A DNA stretch of 64,000 bases from Rubrivivax sp. (GTDB taxonomy: Bacteria; Pseudomonadota; Gammaproteobacteria; Burkholderiales; Burkholderiaceae_C). A program made the translations under genes and the position numbers. Positions 48,732-59,184 of this stretch are shown here, piece by piece. Position 1 is the first letter of the stretch. Every line of letters begins with the position of its first letter. The notes below the pieces were generated by a model. The model saw only the letters and a program-made list of their open reading frames with translations, made no database searches and was not told where the DNA came from. Where the stretch lies: NCBI GenBank assembly GCA_027485165.1, contig JAIXRN010000014.1, positions 1 to 64,000 of the forward strand. The letters are read 5' to 3'.

Positions 48732-49910
48732 ATGGCTGAATCCATCGTCATCGTTTCCGCTGCCCGCACGCCCATCGGAGGCCTGCTGGGCGACTTTTCT
48801 GGCCTGCAGGCCTGGGAACTGGGCGCCGTGGCCGTGAAGGCGGCGGTCGAACGCGCCGGTGTGCCCGGCGACGCCTTCGACGAAGTGCTGCTGGGCAACT
48901 GCCTGATGGCCGGCCAGGGCCAGGCCCCGGCGCGCCAGGCCATGCGCCGCGCCGGCCTGCCCGACAGCGTGGGGGCCGTCACGCTGACGAAGATGTGCGG
49001 CAGCGGCATGCGCGCGATGATGTTCGCGCACGACATGCTGGCCGCTGGCAGTGCCAGCGCCATGGTGGCCGGCGGCATGGAAAGCATGACCAACGCCCCG
49101 CACCTGATGTTCGCGCGCAAGGGCGTGCGCTACGGCGCGGCGCAGATGTTCGACCACATGGCCCTGGACGGCCTGGAAGACGCCTACGTGCGCGGTCAGG
49201 CCATGGGCGTGTTTGCCGAGCAGTGCGTGGCCAAGTACCAGTTCACGCGCGAAGCGCAGGACGCCTTTGCCATCGCCAGCACCCAGCGCAGCAAGCAGGC
49301 CAACGAAGACGGCAGCTTCGACTGGGAAATGGCCCCGGTCACCCTGCAGGGCAAGGGCGGCGAAACCCTGGTCAAGCACGACGAGCAGCCCTTCAAGGCC
49401 AAGCTGGACAAGATCCCCGGCCTGAAGCCGGCGTTCAAGAAGGACGGCACCATCACCGCGGCCAACGCCAGCAGCATCAGCGACGGCGCCGCCGCCCTGG
49501 TGCTGGTGCGCGAAAGCACGGCTGTGCAAATGGGCCTGAAGCCGCTGGCACGCATCGTCAGCCATGCTGTGCATGCGCAGGCGCCGGACTGGTTCACGAC
49601 CGCACCCGTGGGCGCGATCGAGAAGGTGCTGAAGAAGGCCGGCTGGCAGGCCGGCCAGGTGGACCTGTGGGAAGTGAACGAGGCCTTCGCCGCCGTCACC
49701 ATGGCCGCGATGACGGAATTCAAGCTGGCGCACGAGATCGTCAACGTGCACGGCGGCGCCTGCGCGCTGGGTCACCCCATCGGCGCGAGCGGCGCGCGCA
49801 TCGTCGTCACCCTGCTGGGCGCGCTGCGCAAGCAGGGCAAGAAGCGTGGCGTCGCGGCACTGTGCATCGGCGGCGGCGAGGCCACGGCGATGGCGGTCGA
49901 GCTGCTGTGA
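48732..49910 (+). CDS. Acetyl-CoA C-acetyltransferase (thiolase)
   Basis: 392 aa; SIVIVSAARTPIGGLLGDFSGL, KMCGSGMRAMMFAHDML, NVHGGACALGHPIGASGARI. Confidence 0.95.
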   Translation: MAESIVIVSAARTPIGGLLGDFSGLQAWELGAVAVKAAVERAGVPGDAFDEVLLGNCLMAGQGQAPARQAMRRAGLPDSVGAVTLTKMCGSGMRAMMFAHDMLAAGSASAMVAGGMESMTNAPHLMFARKGVRYGAAQMFDHMALDGLEDAYVRGQAMGVFAEQCVAKYQFTREAQDAFAIASTQRSKQANEDGSFDWEMAPVTLQGKGGETLVKHDEQPFKAKLDKIPGLKPAFKKDGTITAANASSISDGAAALVLVRESTAVQMGLKPLARIVSHAVHAQAPDWFTTAPVGAIEKVLKKAGWQAGQVDLWEVNEAFAAVTMAAMTEFKLAHEIVNVHGGACALGHPIGASGARIVVTLLGALRKQGKKRGVAALCIGGGEATAMAVELL

Positions 49911-49979
49911 AGCCCCGGGCCCTGTCACCCGACGCCGGGCGGCGCTGATGGCGCCGGCTCGTGTGCAGCGGCCCTGGCC

Positions 49980-50705
49980 GTGACCGACCTGCTGCCGGCC
50001 CCGGGCCCCGCCGCAGCCTTTGCGCTAGCGGTGCTGGTGGTCAACGCGTCGCCAGGGCCTGACATGCTGTTGACGATCTCGCGCAGCCTGCAGGGTGGCG
50101 TGCGCGCCGGGCTGGCCGCGATGGCGGGTGTCAACGCCGGCTGCGTGCTGCACACCCTGGCCGCCGCCTTCGGGCTGGCAGCTGTGCTGGCCGTGGTGCC
50201 ACTGGCCTTCAGCCTGCTGCAGTGGCTGGGGGTGGCTTATCTGGCCTGGTTGGGCATCGGGTTGCTGGTGCGGGCCTTCCGGCCGGTGCAGCCGGGGCCC
50301 GAGCAAGCAGCAGCGGCCCGGCCGGGCGTTGCCACAGCGGACGCCTTGCCCGCCGCCAGCACGCTGGCGCCGCAAGCGGCACGGCGCCAGCAGGCACTCT
50401 GGCCCAGCTTTCGCGCTGGCCTGTTCACCAATCTGTTGAACCCCAAGGTGGCGCTGTTCTTCCTGGCTTTCCTGCCACCGTTCGTGCCCACAGGCAGCCC
50501 CAGCCGCAGTGCCAGCTTCCTGCTGCTGGGGGGCTGGTTCGTGCTGCAGAACACCGTGCTGATGGCCCTGGTGGCCGTGTTGGCGGCGCAGCTGCGGCGC
50601 TGGCAGACTTCAGCCCCGCTGCGGCGTGCAGCCGCAGGGCTTGGGGGCACACTGTTTTTGCTGCTGGCCTGGCGGCTGCTGACCGCACGCGCACAGGCCA
50701 CATGA
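49980..50705 (+). CDS. LysE family translocator
   Basis: 241 aa (GTG start); SPGPDMLLTISRSLQGGVRAGLAAMAGVNAGC, FRAGLFTNLLNPKVALFFLAFLPPFV. Confidence 0.93.
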   Translation: MTDLLPAPGPAAAFALAVLVVNASPGPDMLLTISRSLQGGVRAGLAAMAGVNAGCVLHTLAAAFGLAAVLAVVPLAFSLLQWLGVAYLAWLGIGLLVRAFRPVQPGPEQAAAARPGVATADALPAASTLAPQAARRQQALWPSFRAGLFTNLLNPKVALFFLAFLPPFVPTGSPSRSASFLLLGGWFVLQNTVLMALVAVLAAQLRRWQTSAPLRRAAAGLGGTLFLLLAWRLLTARAQAT

Positions 50706-50825
50706 AGCGGAGCGCCCTTGTTGAACACTGTCTTGCCCCTGTTTTCGCCCGTGTGCGGCCCACGCACCCCCACCTTCCCTTGATGCCCCCCGATGCCCCT
50801 TGATGCCGTTCCCAAGGCTGCTTCC

Positions 50826-51290
50826 ATGACTCCAGAAGAACAGACCCCGCTCATCCGCGTGGGCGAAACCTTCCAGACCCAGGTGCGCTACACGCGCGAG
50901 CAGATCGTCCAGTTCGCCCGCCTCACTGGCGACGCCAACCCCCTGCACCACGACCGCCAGGCGGCTGAACGCGCCAGCTTCGGCGAGATCATCGCCAGCG
51001 GGCAGCAGACCGCCAGCCAGATGATGGGCGCGGTGGCCAGCCACTTCAGCCGGCGCGAAGACGCCGTGCCGCGCGAGATGCTGTGCCTGAACTTCAACTT
51101 CGCCTTCCGCGCACCCATCTTCGCCGAGCAGGACATCGTGATCGCCTGGCGCGTGAGCGAAGTCGAACGCAACACCAAGCGCGGGGGCTACATCGGCCAC
51201 CTGGACGGCAGCGCCAGCGTGGCCGGTCGCGCCTGCGTGGTGGGCCGGGGCACGGTGCTGGTGTCGCGCGCTGCGGCACGCCTGGCGTGA
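50826..51290 (+). CDS. MaoC-like (R)-specific hydratase family protein
   Basis: MTPEEQTPLIRVGETFQTQVRYTREQIVQFARLTGDANPLHHDRQAAERASFGEIIASGQQTA. Confidence 0.88.
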   Translation: MTPEEQTPLIRVGETFQTQVRYTREQIVQFARLTGDANPLHHDRQAAERASFGEIIASGQQTASQMMGAVASHFSRREDAVPREMLCLNFNFAFRAPIFAEQDIVIAWRVSEVERNTKRGGYIGHLDGSASVAGRACVVGRGTVLVSRAAARLA

Positions 51291-51338
51291 ACCGCCGCAT
51301 CGACCCGACGCCCCTTCACTGACATCCAGGACAAGACC

Positions 51339-52469
51339 ATGCTGCTTTCCGAAGACCACCTGGCCGTGCAGGACGCCGTGCGCGCTTTCGTGCAGGCCGA
51401 AGTCGCCCCCCACGCCGCGGCCTGGGACAAGGGCCACACCTTCCCGAAGGCCGCGCTGCGCGGCCTGGCCGAACTGGGCTGCTACGGCGTGGCGGTGCCC
51501 GCCGAACTGGGCGGTGCGGGGCTGGACTACCTGGCGCTGGCCGTCATCCTGGAAGAGATTGCGGCCGGCGACGGTGCCACCAGCACCATCGTCAGCGTCA
51601 ACAACTGCCCGGTCTGCAGCATCCTGATGTCCTATGCCAACGCCGACCAGCAGCAGCGCTTCCTGTTGCCGCTGGCGCGTGGGCAGATGCTGGGCGCCTT
51701 CTGCCTGACCGAACCGCACGTGGGCAGCGAAGCCGGCGGTTTGAAGACCACGGCGGTCCGTGACGGCGACGATTACCTCATCAACGGCGTCAAGCAGTTC
51801 ATCACCAGCGGCAAGAACGGCGACGTGGCCATCGTCATGGCGGTGACCGACAAGGCTGCGGGCAAGAAGGGCATCAGCGCCTTCCTGGTGCCCACCGCGA
51901 CACCGGGTTACACCGTGGCACGTGTCGAAGACAAGCTGGGCCAGCACGCCAGCGACACGGCGCAGATCCTGTTCGACAACTGCCGCGTGCCGGCCGCCAA
52001 CCGGCTGGGCGAAGAAGGGCAGGGGCTGAAGATCGCGCTGTCGGGCCTGGAAGGCGGGCGCATCGGCATCGCCAGCCAGGCCCTGGGCATGGCGCGCGCC
52101 GCGTTCGAAGCGGCCTTGGCCTACAGCAAGGACCGCACGAGCTTTGGCCAGCCCATCTTTCAGCACCAGGCGGTGCAGTTCAAGCTGGCCGACATGGCCA
52201 CGCAGCTGGAATGCGCGCGCCAGCTCATCCACCACGCTGCGGCGCTGAAGGACGCCGGCCGCCCTTGCCTGAAGGAAGCCGCGATGGCCAAGCTCTACGC
52301 CAGCGAAATGGCCGAGCGCGTGTGCAGCGACGCCATCCAGGTCTTCGGCGGCTATGGCTACGTCAGCGACTTTCCGGTCGAACGCATCTATCGCGACGTG
52401 CGCGTGTGCCAGATCTACGAAGGCACGTCTGAAGTGCAGAAGATCCTGATCGGCCGCGCACTGGCCTGA
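51339..52469 (+). CDS. Acyl-CoA dehydrogenase
   Basis: 376 aa; AFCLTEPHVGSEAGGLKTTA, FGQPIFQHQAVQFKLADMATQLE, QVFGGYGYVSDFPVERIYRDVRVCQIYEGTSEVQKILIGR. Confidence 0.94.
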   Translation: MLLSEDHLAVQDAVRAFVQAEVAPHAAAWDKGHTFPKAALRGLAELGCYGVAVPAELGGAGLDYLALAVILEEIAAGDGATSTIVSVNNCPVCSILMSYANADQQQRFLLPLARGQMLGAFCLTEPHVGSEAGGLKTTAVRDGDDYLINGVKQFITSGKNGDVAIVMAVTDKAAGKKGISAFLVPTATPGYTVARVEDKLGQHASDTAQILFDNCRVPAANRLGEEGQGLKIALSGLEGGRIGIASQALGMARAAFEAALAYSKDRTSFGQPIFQHQAVQFKLADMATQLECARQLIHHAAALKDAGRPCLKEAAMAKLYASEMAERVCSDAIQVFGGYGYVSDFPVERIYRDVRVCQIYEGTSEVQKILIGRALA

Positions 52470-52517
52470 GGCCTGGCCTGAAGCCTGGCCCCAAGCATTC
52501 CGCATCAGCCCCTGCGC

Positions 52518-53942
52518 GTGAGCGAGACTTTCCATGAAGACGCGGCCCGCCGCGTGCTGATGCTGCAGGCCTTCGAGACCGCCGCCAGCGACAGCCCGCT
52601 GTGGACGCCCGAAGACCGCGCCTGGGCCACGCGGCTGGCGCGCGAGACCGGTGCCGCCGACCTGCCCCCTGCGCAGGCCCTGGACCAGCGCGCCCGCCAT
52701 GCGCTGCAGCGGCTTGCGCCGCGCGAAGCCGCGGTGCCCAGGCGGCTGGGCCTGCGCATGTGGCAGACGGCCTGGGTGCCGGCGGTGCTGGGGCTGGCCT
52801 TCGTCGCCGGCATCGCCGTCGATGCGATTGGCGGCACGCAGCGCATCAATCTGCTGGCTCCGCCAGTCTGGGTGGTGATCCTGTGGAACCTGGTCGTCTA
52901 CGTCGGCCTGCTGGTGCCGCGGCCTGAGGCGCCGCGCGGCCTGCGCGCGCTGCTGGCGCGGCGGCTGGTGGGGGGCAACAGTGGGGGTAGCAACGCGCGG
53001 GTGCCGCTGCGTGCCTACGCTGCAGCCTGGGCCCAGGCCAGCCTGCCGCTGACAGCTTCGCGCGCCGGGGTGTTGTTGCACGTGGCCGCGGCCGCGCTGG
53101 CGCTGGGCCTGGTGGCGGGCCTGTATGGGCGCGGCCTGGTGCTGGACTACCGCGTCGGCTGGGAAAGCACCTTCCTGGACCCCGCCGCGGTGCGCGCCGC
53201 ACTGGCCGCGCTGCTGTGGCCGGCCACGGCAGCGACCGGCATCGCGGTGCCCGACGCGGCCGCCATCGAGGCCCTGCGCCTGACCCCGGGCGTGGCCGCC
53301 ACCGCCAGCGCGGCCGACTGGATCCACCTGTACGCCGCGATGCTGGGGCTGTTCGTGATCGCGCCGCGTGTGGTGCTGGCGCTGATGGCCGGTTCGCGTG
53401 CGGCCTGGCGCGCGCGCCACCTGAGCCTGCCGCTGCAGGACCCTTACTTTCAACGCCTGTTGCGCGAACTGCAAGGCGCCAGGGCCCAGGTGCAGGTGTT
53501 GCCACACGGCGCCGCGCCCAGCCCGCAGGCCACGCTGGCGCTGCGCGAGTGGCTGGCCGCGGCCTGCGGCGCAGGCCTGCAGCTGCGCCTGGCCGAGCCC
53601 ACGGCCTACGGCCAGGAAGAACACGCCGCGGCCGCCGAGCCCGGCACCACGCTGCGGGTGCTGTTGGTCGACTTGGGCAGCACGCCCGAAGACGACACCC
53701 AGGGCCGCCTACTGGCCACGCTGAAGGCGCAACACGAAGCGCCCGGCGCGGCACGGCTGGTGCTGGCCGACGAAGCCGCCTTCTGCCGCCGCTTCGCCCA
53801 GCTGCCCGACCGTCTGGCTGAACGCCGTGCTGCCTGGCAGGCGTTCGCCGCGCAGCATGGCGCTGCCTTCCTGGGCGTGAACCTCGAGCACCCGGACACC
53901 GCACAGGCCGAAGCACGCCTGCAGGCGGCGTTGCAGCGATGA
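52518..53942 (+). CDS. DUF2868-like membrane protein
   Basis: 474 aa, GTG start, multi-TM; directly overlapping the downstream DUF3482-type GTPase, the usual pair. Confidence 0.8.
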   Translation: MSETFHEDAARRVLMLQAFETAASDSPLWTPEDRAWATRLARETGAADLPPAQALDQRARHALQRLAPREAAVPRRLGLRMWQTAWVPAVLGLAFVAGIAVDAIGGTQRINLLAPPVWVVILWNLVVYVGLLVPRPEAPRGLRALLARRLVGGNSGGSNARVPLRAYAAAWAQASLPLTASRAGVLLHVAAAALALGLVAGLYGRGLVLDYRVGWESTFLDPAAVRAALAALLWPATAATGIAVPDAAAIEALRLTPGVAATASAADWIHLYAAMLGLFVIAPRVVLALMAGSRAAWRARHLSLPLQDPYFQRLLRELQGARAQVQVLPHGAAPSPQATLALREWLAAACGAGLQLRLAEPTAYGQEEHAAAAEPGTTLRVLLVDLGSTPEDDTQGRLLATLKAQHEAPGAARLVLADEAAFCRRFAQLPDRLAERRAAWQAFAAQHGAAFLGVNLEHPDTAQAEARLQAALQR

Positions 53943-55495
53943 GCACCATCACCCTCAGCCTGGTGAGCCACACCAACGTCGGCAAGACGACGCTGGCGCG
54001 CACCCTGCTGGGGGCCGATGTCGGCGAAGTGCGTGACGCGCCGCATGTGACCGAATTCGCCGACGGCCACGAGCTCATCGCCACCGACCAGGGCGACCGC
54101 CTGCGGCTGTGGGACACCCCGGGCTTCGGCGACAGCGCGCGCCTGGCCAGGCGGCTGCTGGGCAGCAGCAACCCCATCGGCTGGTTCCTCAGCCAGGTCT
54201 GGGACCGCTGGGCCGACCGCGGCTTCTGGGCCAGCCAGCAGGCCATGCGCCATGTGCAGGCCGAAAGCGATGTCGTGCTGTACCTCGTCAATGCCAGCGA
54301 GAGCCCCGCCGCTGCCGGTTACGTCGCGCCCGAGATGGACCTGCTGGCCTGGGTCGGCAAGCCGGTGCTGGTGCTGCTGAACCAGCTGGGCGAACCGCAG
54401 GCCCCGGACCAGGAAGCCGCCGACGTGCAAGCCTGGCGCCAGCACCTGGCGCGCTGGCCGCAGGTGCAGGCGGTGCTGCCGCTGGACGCCTTTGCGCGCT
54501 GCTGGGTGCATGAACAGACGCTGCTGCAGGCCGTGCAGCAGCGCCTGCAGGGTGACCAGGCCGCGGCCATGGCGCGCCTGGCTGCCGCCTGGGCGCTGCG
54601 CAACCAGCAGCGCTTCGATGGGTCGCTGCAGGTGCTGGCGGCAAGCCTGGCGCGCATGGCCCTGGCCCGCACAGCAGCGGTTGAAGGCCCGGGCCTGCGC
54701 GACCGCTTGCGCCAGATGGGCAGCAACCTGGGTGCGGCGCTTTCCGGTGGCCCGGGCGCTGGCAGCGTCCACGCCCAGGCCGACGCCGCCGCCCGTGATG
54801 GCAGCCTTTCGTCCAGCCCATCCAACCCATCCAGCCCGGCCGCCACCCCGGCCGAACAGGCCCTGGCCGCCCTCTTGCAGGCCGAGGTGCAGGCCAGCAC
54901 CGACGCGCTGCTGGCACTGCACGGCCTGGCCGGGCGCGCGCGCGCCGACATCCTGCAGCGCGTGGCCGGCCAGTTCGCATTGCGCCAGCGGGTGCCCGAA
55001 GGCAAGGCCGCGCTGGTGGGCGGCGCCGTCACCGGTGCACTGGCCGGGCTGAAGGCCGACATCGCCAGCGGCGGTCTGACGCTGGGCGGCGGCCTGATCG
55101 CCGGCGCGCTGCTGGGCGCGCTGGGCGCTGCTGGCGTGGCGCGCGGCGTGAACGTGGTGCGCGGCACCGACCAGAGCTGGCTGCGCGTGGCCGACGAGGC
55201 GATGGCTGCACTGGTCGAATCGGCCGTGCTGCGCTATCTGGCGGTGGCCCATTTCGGCCGCGGCCGCGGCCAATGGGTGCAGGGCGAAGCGCCGCCCCAC
55301 TGGCCGGCCACGGTGGCCGCCGTGCTGCAGGCGCAGCAGCCGGCCTGGCAGACGCTGTGGGCCGCACGCGACCCCAAGGCGGCAGACGCCGACCCGCTGG
55401 CGCTGGCCGCGCAACTGCAGCCCTTGCTGGCTGCGGCGGTGCGCAGCACCCTGGCCCGGCTGTATCCCAGCGCCACCCATAATTCCGCTGCATGA
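53939..55495 (+). CDS. DUF3482-like GTPase
   Basis: 518 aa; SLVSHTNVGKTTLARTLLG Walker A, RLWDTPGFGDSARL G3 motif, VLLNQLGE. Confidence 0.85.
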   Translation: MSTITLSLVSHTNVGKTTLARTLLGADVGEVRDAPHVTEFADGHELIATDQGDRLRLWDTPGFGDSARLARRLLGSSNPIGWFLSQVWDRWADRGFWASQQAMRHVQAESDVVLYLVNASESPAAAGYVAPEMDLLAWVGKPVLVLLNQLGEPQAPDQEAADVQAWRQHLARWPQVQAVLPLDAFARCWVHEQTLLQAVQQRLQGDQAAAMARLAAAWALRNQQRFDGSLQVLAASLARMALARTAAVEGPGLRDRLRQMGSNLGAALSGGPGAGSVHAQADAAARDGSLSSSPSNPSSPAATPAEQALAALLQAEVQASTDALLALHGLAGRARADILQRVAGQFALRQRVPEGKAALVGGAVTGALAGLKADIASGGLTLGGGLIAGALLGALGAAGVARGVNVVRGTDQSWLRVADEAMAALVESAVLRYLAVAHFGRGRGQWVQGEAPPHWPATVAAVLQAQQPAWQTLWAARDPKAADADPLALAAQLQPLLAAAVRSTLARLYPSATHNSAA

Positions 55496-56931
55496 AGATC
55501 GTCATCCTCGGGGCCGGCCGCGTCGGCGAAAGCGTGGCAGAGAGCCTGGTCTCTGAGCAGAACGACATCACCCTGATCGACACCGACCCGGCCCGTCTGC
55601 ACGCGCTGCAGGAAAGGCTGGACCTGCGCGGTGTGGTCGGCAACGGCATCCAGCCCAGCGTGCTGCGCGAAGCCGGCATCGAAGACGCCGACATGCTGAT
55701 TTCGTGCGCGCCGATGGACGAGACCAACCTGGTGGTCTGCAAGGTCGGGCACGACCTGTTCAACGTGCCCACCACCATCGCGCGCATCCGCAGCCCTGAA
55801 TTCCAGAACGGCAGCCCGCTGCTGGGCAAGGCAGGCTTCGCGGTCGATGAAGTGATCTGCCCCGAGCAGAGCGTCACCGCCTACATCCGCAAGCTCGTCG
55901 AATACCCCGAAGCCCTGCAGGTGCTGGAATTCGCGCACGGGCTGGTCAGCCTGATCGCCGTGCGCGCCGTGGCTGGCGGGCCGCTGGTGCAACACACGCT
56001 GGCCGAGATCCCGCAGCTGCTGCCCGACATCGATCTGCGCATCGTCGCCATCTACCGCCAGCAGGGCGGGCGCGAAAGCGTGGTGACGGACCTGCGCGGC
56101 GACACGCGCGTGGAACCGGGCGATGAAGTCTTCGTGCTCGCCGCCACCGAACACATCCGCAGCGTGCTGAGCGTGCTGCGCAAGCGCGACGACCCCGTCA
56201 AGCGCGTGATGATTGCCGGCGGCGGCCGGGTGGGCTTGCGCCTGGCGCGCGAGATCCAGGACCGCTACCAGGTCAAGCTGATCGAGACCGACCGCAAGCG
56301 CTGCGAATACCTGGTCAGCCAGTTGAACAGCGCCGTGTTGGTGCTGCAGGGCGACAGCACCGACGAAGACCTGATGGAAGACGAGAACGTCCGCGAGATG
56401 GACCTCTTCCTGGCCCTGACCAGCGACGACGAAGACAACATCATGGCCTGCCTGCTGGCCAAGCGCATGGGTGCCAAGCGGGTGTTCGCGCTCATCAACC
56501 GCCAGGCCTATGCCGACCTGGTGCAGGGCACCACCATCGACATCGCCATCTCGCCGGCGCATGCGGTACTGGGTGAGTTGCTGGCCTTCGTGCGGCGCGG
56601 CGACGTCGAAGCCGTGCACAGCTTGCGCCGCGGCGCCGCCGAAGCACTGGAAGGCATCGTGCGCGGCGACCGCACCACCTGCCGCATGGCCGGGCGGCGG
56701 CTGGAGCAGATCGAGATGCCCGACGGTGCGCAGATCGGCGCCATCGTGCGCGGCCTGCACCGCCCCGACGGCAGCGAAGCCGCCGAGGGCGACGCCCGGC
56801 CGCAGGTGCTGATCGCCCACCACGACACCGTGGTGCAGCCGCTGGACCACGTCATCGTGTTCATCCCGCGCAAGCGCAGCATCCCGGCCGTGGAACGCTT
56901 GTTCCAGGTCACTGCCACCTTCTTCGGCTGA
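55492..56931 (+). CDS. trkA: Trk system potassium uptake protein TrkA
   Basis: 479 aa; MKIVILGAGRVGESVAESLVSEQNDITLIDTD and second RCK domain RVMIAGGGRVGLRLAREIQDRYQVKLIE. Confidence 0.95.
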   Translation: MKIVILGAGRVGESVAESLVSEQNDITLIDTDPARLHALQERLDLRGVVGNGIQPSVLREAGIEDADMLISCAPMDETNLVVCKVGHDLFNVPTTIARIRSPEFQNGSPLLGKAGFAVDEVICPEQSVTAYIRKLVEYPEALQVLEFAHGLVSLIAVRAVAGGPLVQHTLAEIPQLLPDIDLRIVAIYRQQGGRESVVTDLRGDTRVEPGDEVFVLAATEHIRSVLSVLRKRDDPVKRVMIAGGGRVGLRLAREIQDRYQVKLIETDRKRCEYLVSQLNSAVLVLQGDSTDEDLMEDENVREMDLFLALTSDDEDNIMACLLAKRMGAKRVFALINRQAYADLVQGTTIDIAISPAHAVLGELLAFVRRGDVEAVHSLRRGAAEALEGIVRGDRTTCRMAGRRLEQIEMPDGAQIGAIVRGLHRPDGSEAAEGDARPQVLIAHHDTVVQPLDHVIVFIPRKRSIPAVERLFQVTATFFG

Positions 56932-56975
56932 TGTTGGCTTGCGGCCCGCGCTGAGACCTGCCCCGTGAACCGTTC

Positions 56976-58436
56976 TTGAAGCATTACGCCCCTGTCTTTG
57001 CGGTGCTCGGCGGCGTGCTCATGCTGTTCGCGCTGACCATGGCCGTGCCGCTGGGCTTTGCCTGGGTGGGGCGCGACCCGGCGCATGGCGCCTATGTCTG
57101 GGCGATGACGATCACCGCGCTGAGCGGCGCGCTGCTGTTCTTCAGCCTGCGCCGCGTGGGCCGGCGCGAACTGCAGCCGCGCGACGGCTTCCTGCTGGTG
57201 TCGCTGGTGTGGTCGGTGCTGCCGGCGTTCGGCAGCCTGCCGCTGCTGTTGCACCTGCCGGGGCTGAGCTTCACCGACGCCTACTTCGAAGCCATGTCCG
57301 GCCTCACCACCACGGGTGCCACGGTGCTGACGGGCCTGGACACCATGCCGGTGTCGATCAACGTCTGGCGCTGCTTCATGGTGCTGATCGGCGGCATGGG
57401 CATCCTGGTGTTGGCGGTGGCCATCCTGCCGCTGCTGGGCGTGGGCGGCAGCCAGATCTTCAAGGCGGAAACACCCGGCCCGATGAAGGACACCAAGCTC
57501 ACCCCGCGCATCGCCGAAACGGCGCGTGGCCTGTGGGCGGTGTACTTCGGCATCGCGCTGCTGTGTTTCTTAGCCTACCGTGCCGCCGGCATGGGCTGGG
57601 CCGACGCCTTCATGCACATGTGCTCGACCATGGGGCTGGGCGGCTTCGCAGCCTACGACGCCAGCTTCGGCTACTTCAATTCGCCGCTGATCGAAGCGGT
57701 GGCGATCTTCTTCATGCTGGTCTCCGGCGTGAACTTCGCGCTGTACTTCGTGGCGCTGCGGCGGCGTTCATTGCGCGGCCTGTGGCACGACCTGGAAGCG
57801 CGCAGCTTCCTGCTGCTGATGGCGGTGTCGGTGTTCGGGATCGCCCTGTTCCTGCAATTCCACGGCGTGTACCCCACGTTCCTGCAATCGCTGCGGCATT
57901 CGGCCTTCAACGTCGTGTCGATCGCCACCACCACCGGCCTGGCTTCGGTGGACTACGCGCAGTGGCCGATCTTCGCGCCGGTGCTGATGCTGTTCCTGTG
58001 CTGCTTTGCCACCAGCGCCGGCAGCACGGGCGGCGGCATCAAGATGGTCCGCGCGCTGCTGCTGCTGAAGCAGGCGCGCAGCGAACTGACGCGCATCGTT
58101 CACCCGCGCGCCGTGACGCCGGTGACGCTGGGCGGCGCCGTCGTCGACGCGCGCGTGCTGCAGTCGCTGCTGGCCTTCATGCTGGTCTATGGCGCCGTCA
58201 TCACCGGGGCCACCCTGATGCTGCTGGCCAGCGGGCTGGACGTGCTGACGGCCTTCACCGCCGTCATCGCCTGCATCAACAACACCGGCCCGGGCCTGGG
58301 CCAGGTGGGCCCGGCGAACAACTTCCAGGGCCTGAGCGATTTCCAGACCTGGGTCTGCAGCGTGACCATGCTGCTGGGCCGGCTGGAGCTGTTTGCGGTG
58401 CTGGTGCTGTTCACGGCGCGCTTCTGGAAAAAGTGA
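56976..58436 (+). CDS. trkH: Trk system potassium transporter TrkH
   Basis: 486 aa (TTG start); YFEAMSGLTTTGATVLTGLD selectivity-filter region, MGLGGFAAYDASFGYF, CCFATSAGSTGGGIKMVRALLLLKQ. Confidence 0.95.
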   Translation: MKHYAPVFAVLGGVLMLFALTMAVPLGFAWVGRDPAHGAYVWAMTITALSGALLFFSLRRVGRRELQPRDGFLLVSLVWSVLPAFGSLPLLLHLPGLSFTDAYFEAMSGLTTTGATVLTGLDTMPVSINVWRCFMVLIGGMGILVLAVAILPLLGVGGSQIFKAETPGPMKDTKLTPRIAETARGLWAVYFGIALLCFLAYRAAGMGWADAFMHMCSTMGLGGFAAYDASFGYFNSPLIEAVAIFFMLVSGVNFALYFVALRRRSLRGLWHDLEARSFLLLMAVSVFGIALFLQFHGVYPTFLQSLRHSAFNVVSIATTTGLASVDYAQWPIFAPVLMLFLCCFATSAGSTGGGIKMVRALLLLKQARSELTRIVHPRAVTPVTLGGAVVDARVLQSLLAFMLVYGAVITGATLMLLASGLDVLTAFTAVIACINNTGPGLGQVGPANNFQGLSDFQTWVCSVTMLLGRLELFAVLVLFTARFWKK

Positions 58437-58476
58437 CCAGGACCCACGGGTCTGCGCCGGGCTGTGGGTTTTCAGA

Positions 58477-59112
58477 TCAGGTCTTGGGCGGCAGCAGGTA
58501 GATGCGGTCCGCGTAGGTGGCCAGCCAATGCGGGCGGAAGGCCACGAACATCGCCACCAGCATGCCGGTGATGAAGGCGTCGCCCGATGCGGTGAGCACC
58601 CGCGCCAGCAGCAGGTCGCCCTGGTGCAGGCTGGTCGGGCCTTCGTGCAGCAGCATCTGGCCGACCGCCGCCACCGCGCCCGCAGCCCCGGTGGCGAAGA
58701 AGCCACGGCCCAGGATGTAGACAAACAGGTGGTGGGGCAGCCAGCGGCGCAGCGCGGCACCGAAGGCCAGCGCCAGTGTCGCCGGCACGATGCCCAGCCA
58801 CACGCCGCGCTGCAGCGCCAGTTCTGGCGGCAGCCCGGCCAGCCAGCCGGTGGCCGCCGCCGCCGGGAACACCGCTAGCACCGCCAGTGGCCAGCCGGCC
58901 ATCAGCGTCAGCAGGCTCGCGCCGCTGATCGGCTGCGCCAGGCTTTGCCCCGCCACACCGTCCACACCCCACAGCGCCGGCAGCGCCGCACACCAGGCCA
59001 GCCAGGGCCAGGGGGGGCCGCCGGCGGGCAGCGCGCGCCAGGGTTGCAGCGCCAGCGCGGGCAGCAGGGCCGCCAGCGCGATGCAGATGTCGATCCAGGA
59101 AGCAAAGGGCAT
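58477..59112 (-). CDS. Energy-coupling factor (CbiM-like) transporter permease
   Basis: 211 aa multi-TM; PISGASLLTLMAGWPLAVLAVFPAA, LPHHLFVYILGRGFFATGAAGA. Confidence 0.78.
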   Translation of the reverse strand: MPFASWIDICIALAALLPALALQPWRALPAGGPPWPWLAWCAALPALWGVDGVAGQSLAQPISGASLLTLMAGWPLAVLAVFPAAAATGWLAGLPPELALQRGVWLGIVPATLALAFGAALRRWLPHHLFVYILGRGFFATGAAGAVAAVGQMLLHEGPTSLHQGDLLLARVLTASGDAFITGMLVAMFVAFRPHWLATYADRIYLLPPKT

Positions 59113-59184
59113 TCATGCATGCTAGGCCCGGGCTGGCGCGGCTATGCTGACCTGCCGCAATGCCCCGCACGAAGCGCCACCGCC

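Noticed and set aside
47847-49928. 693-aa minus-strand ORF
   Set aside because: Antisense to aceK and thiolase, both with clear family motifs; low-information composition.
50610-53624. 1004-aa minus-strand ORF
   Set aside because: Lies antisense across LysE, MaoC, acyl-CoA dehydrogenase and the DUF2868-like gene; composition (His/Arg/Gly/Gln-rich, no domain motifs) is typical of a high-GC shadow ORF.
53606-55480. 624-aa minus-strand ORF
   Set aside because: Antisense to the DUF3482-like GTPase, which has clear P-loop motifs.
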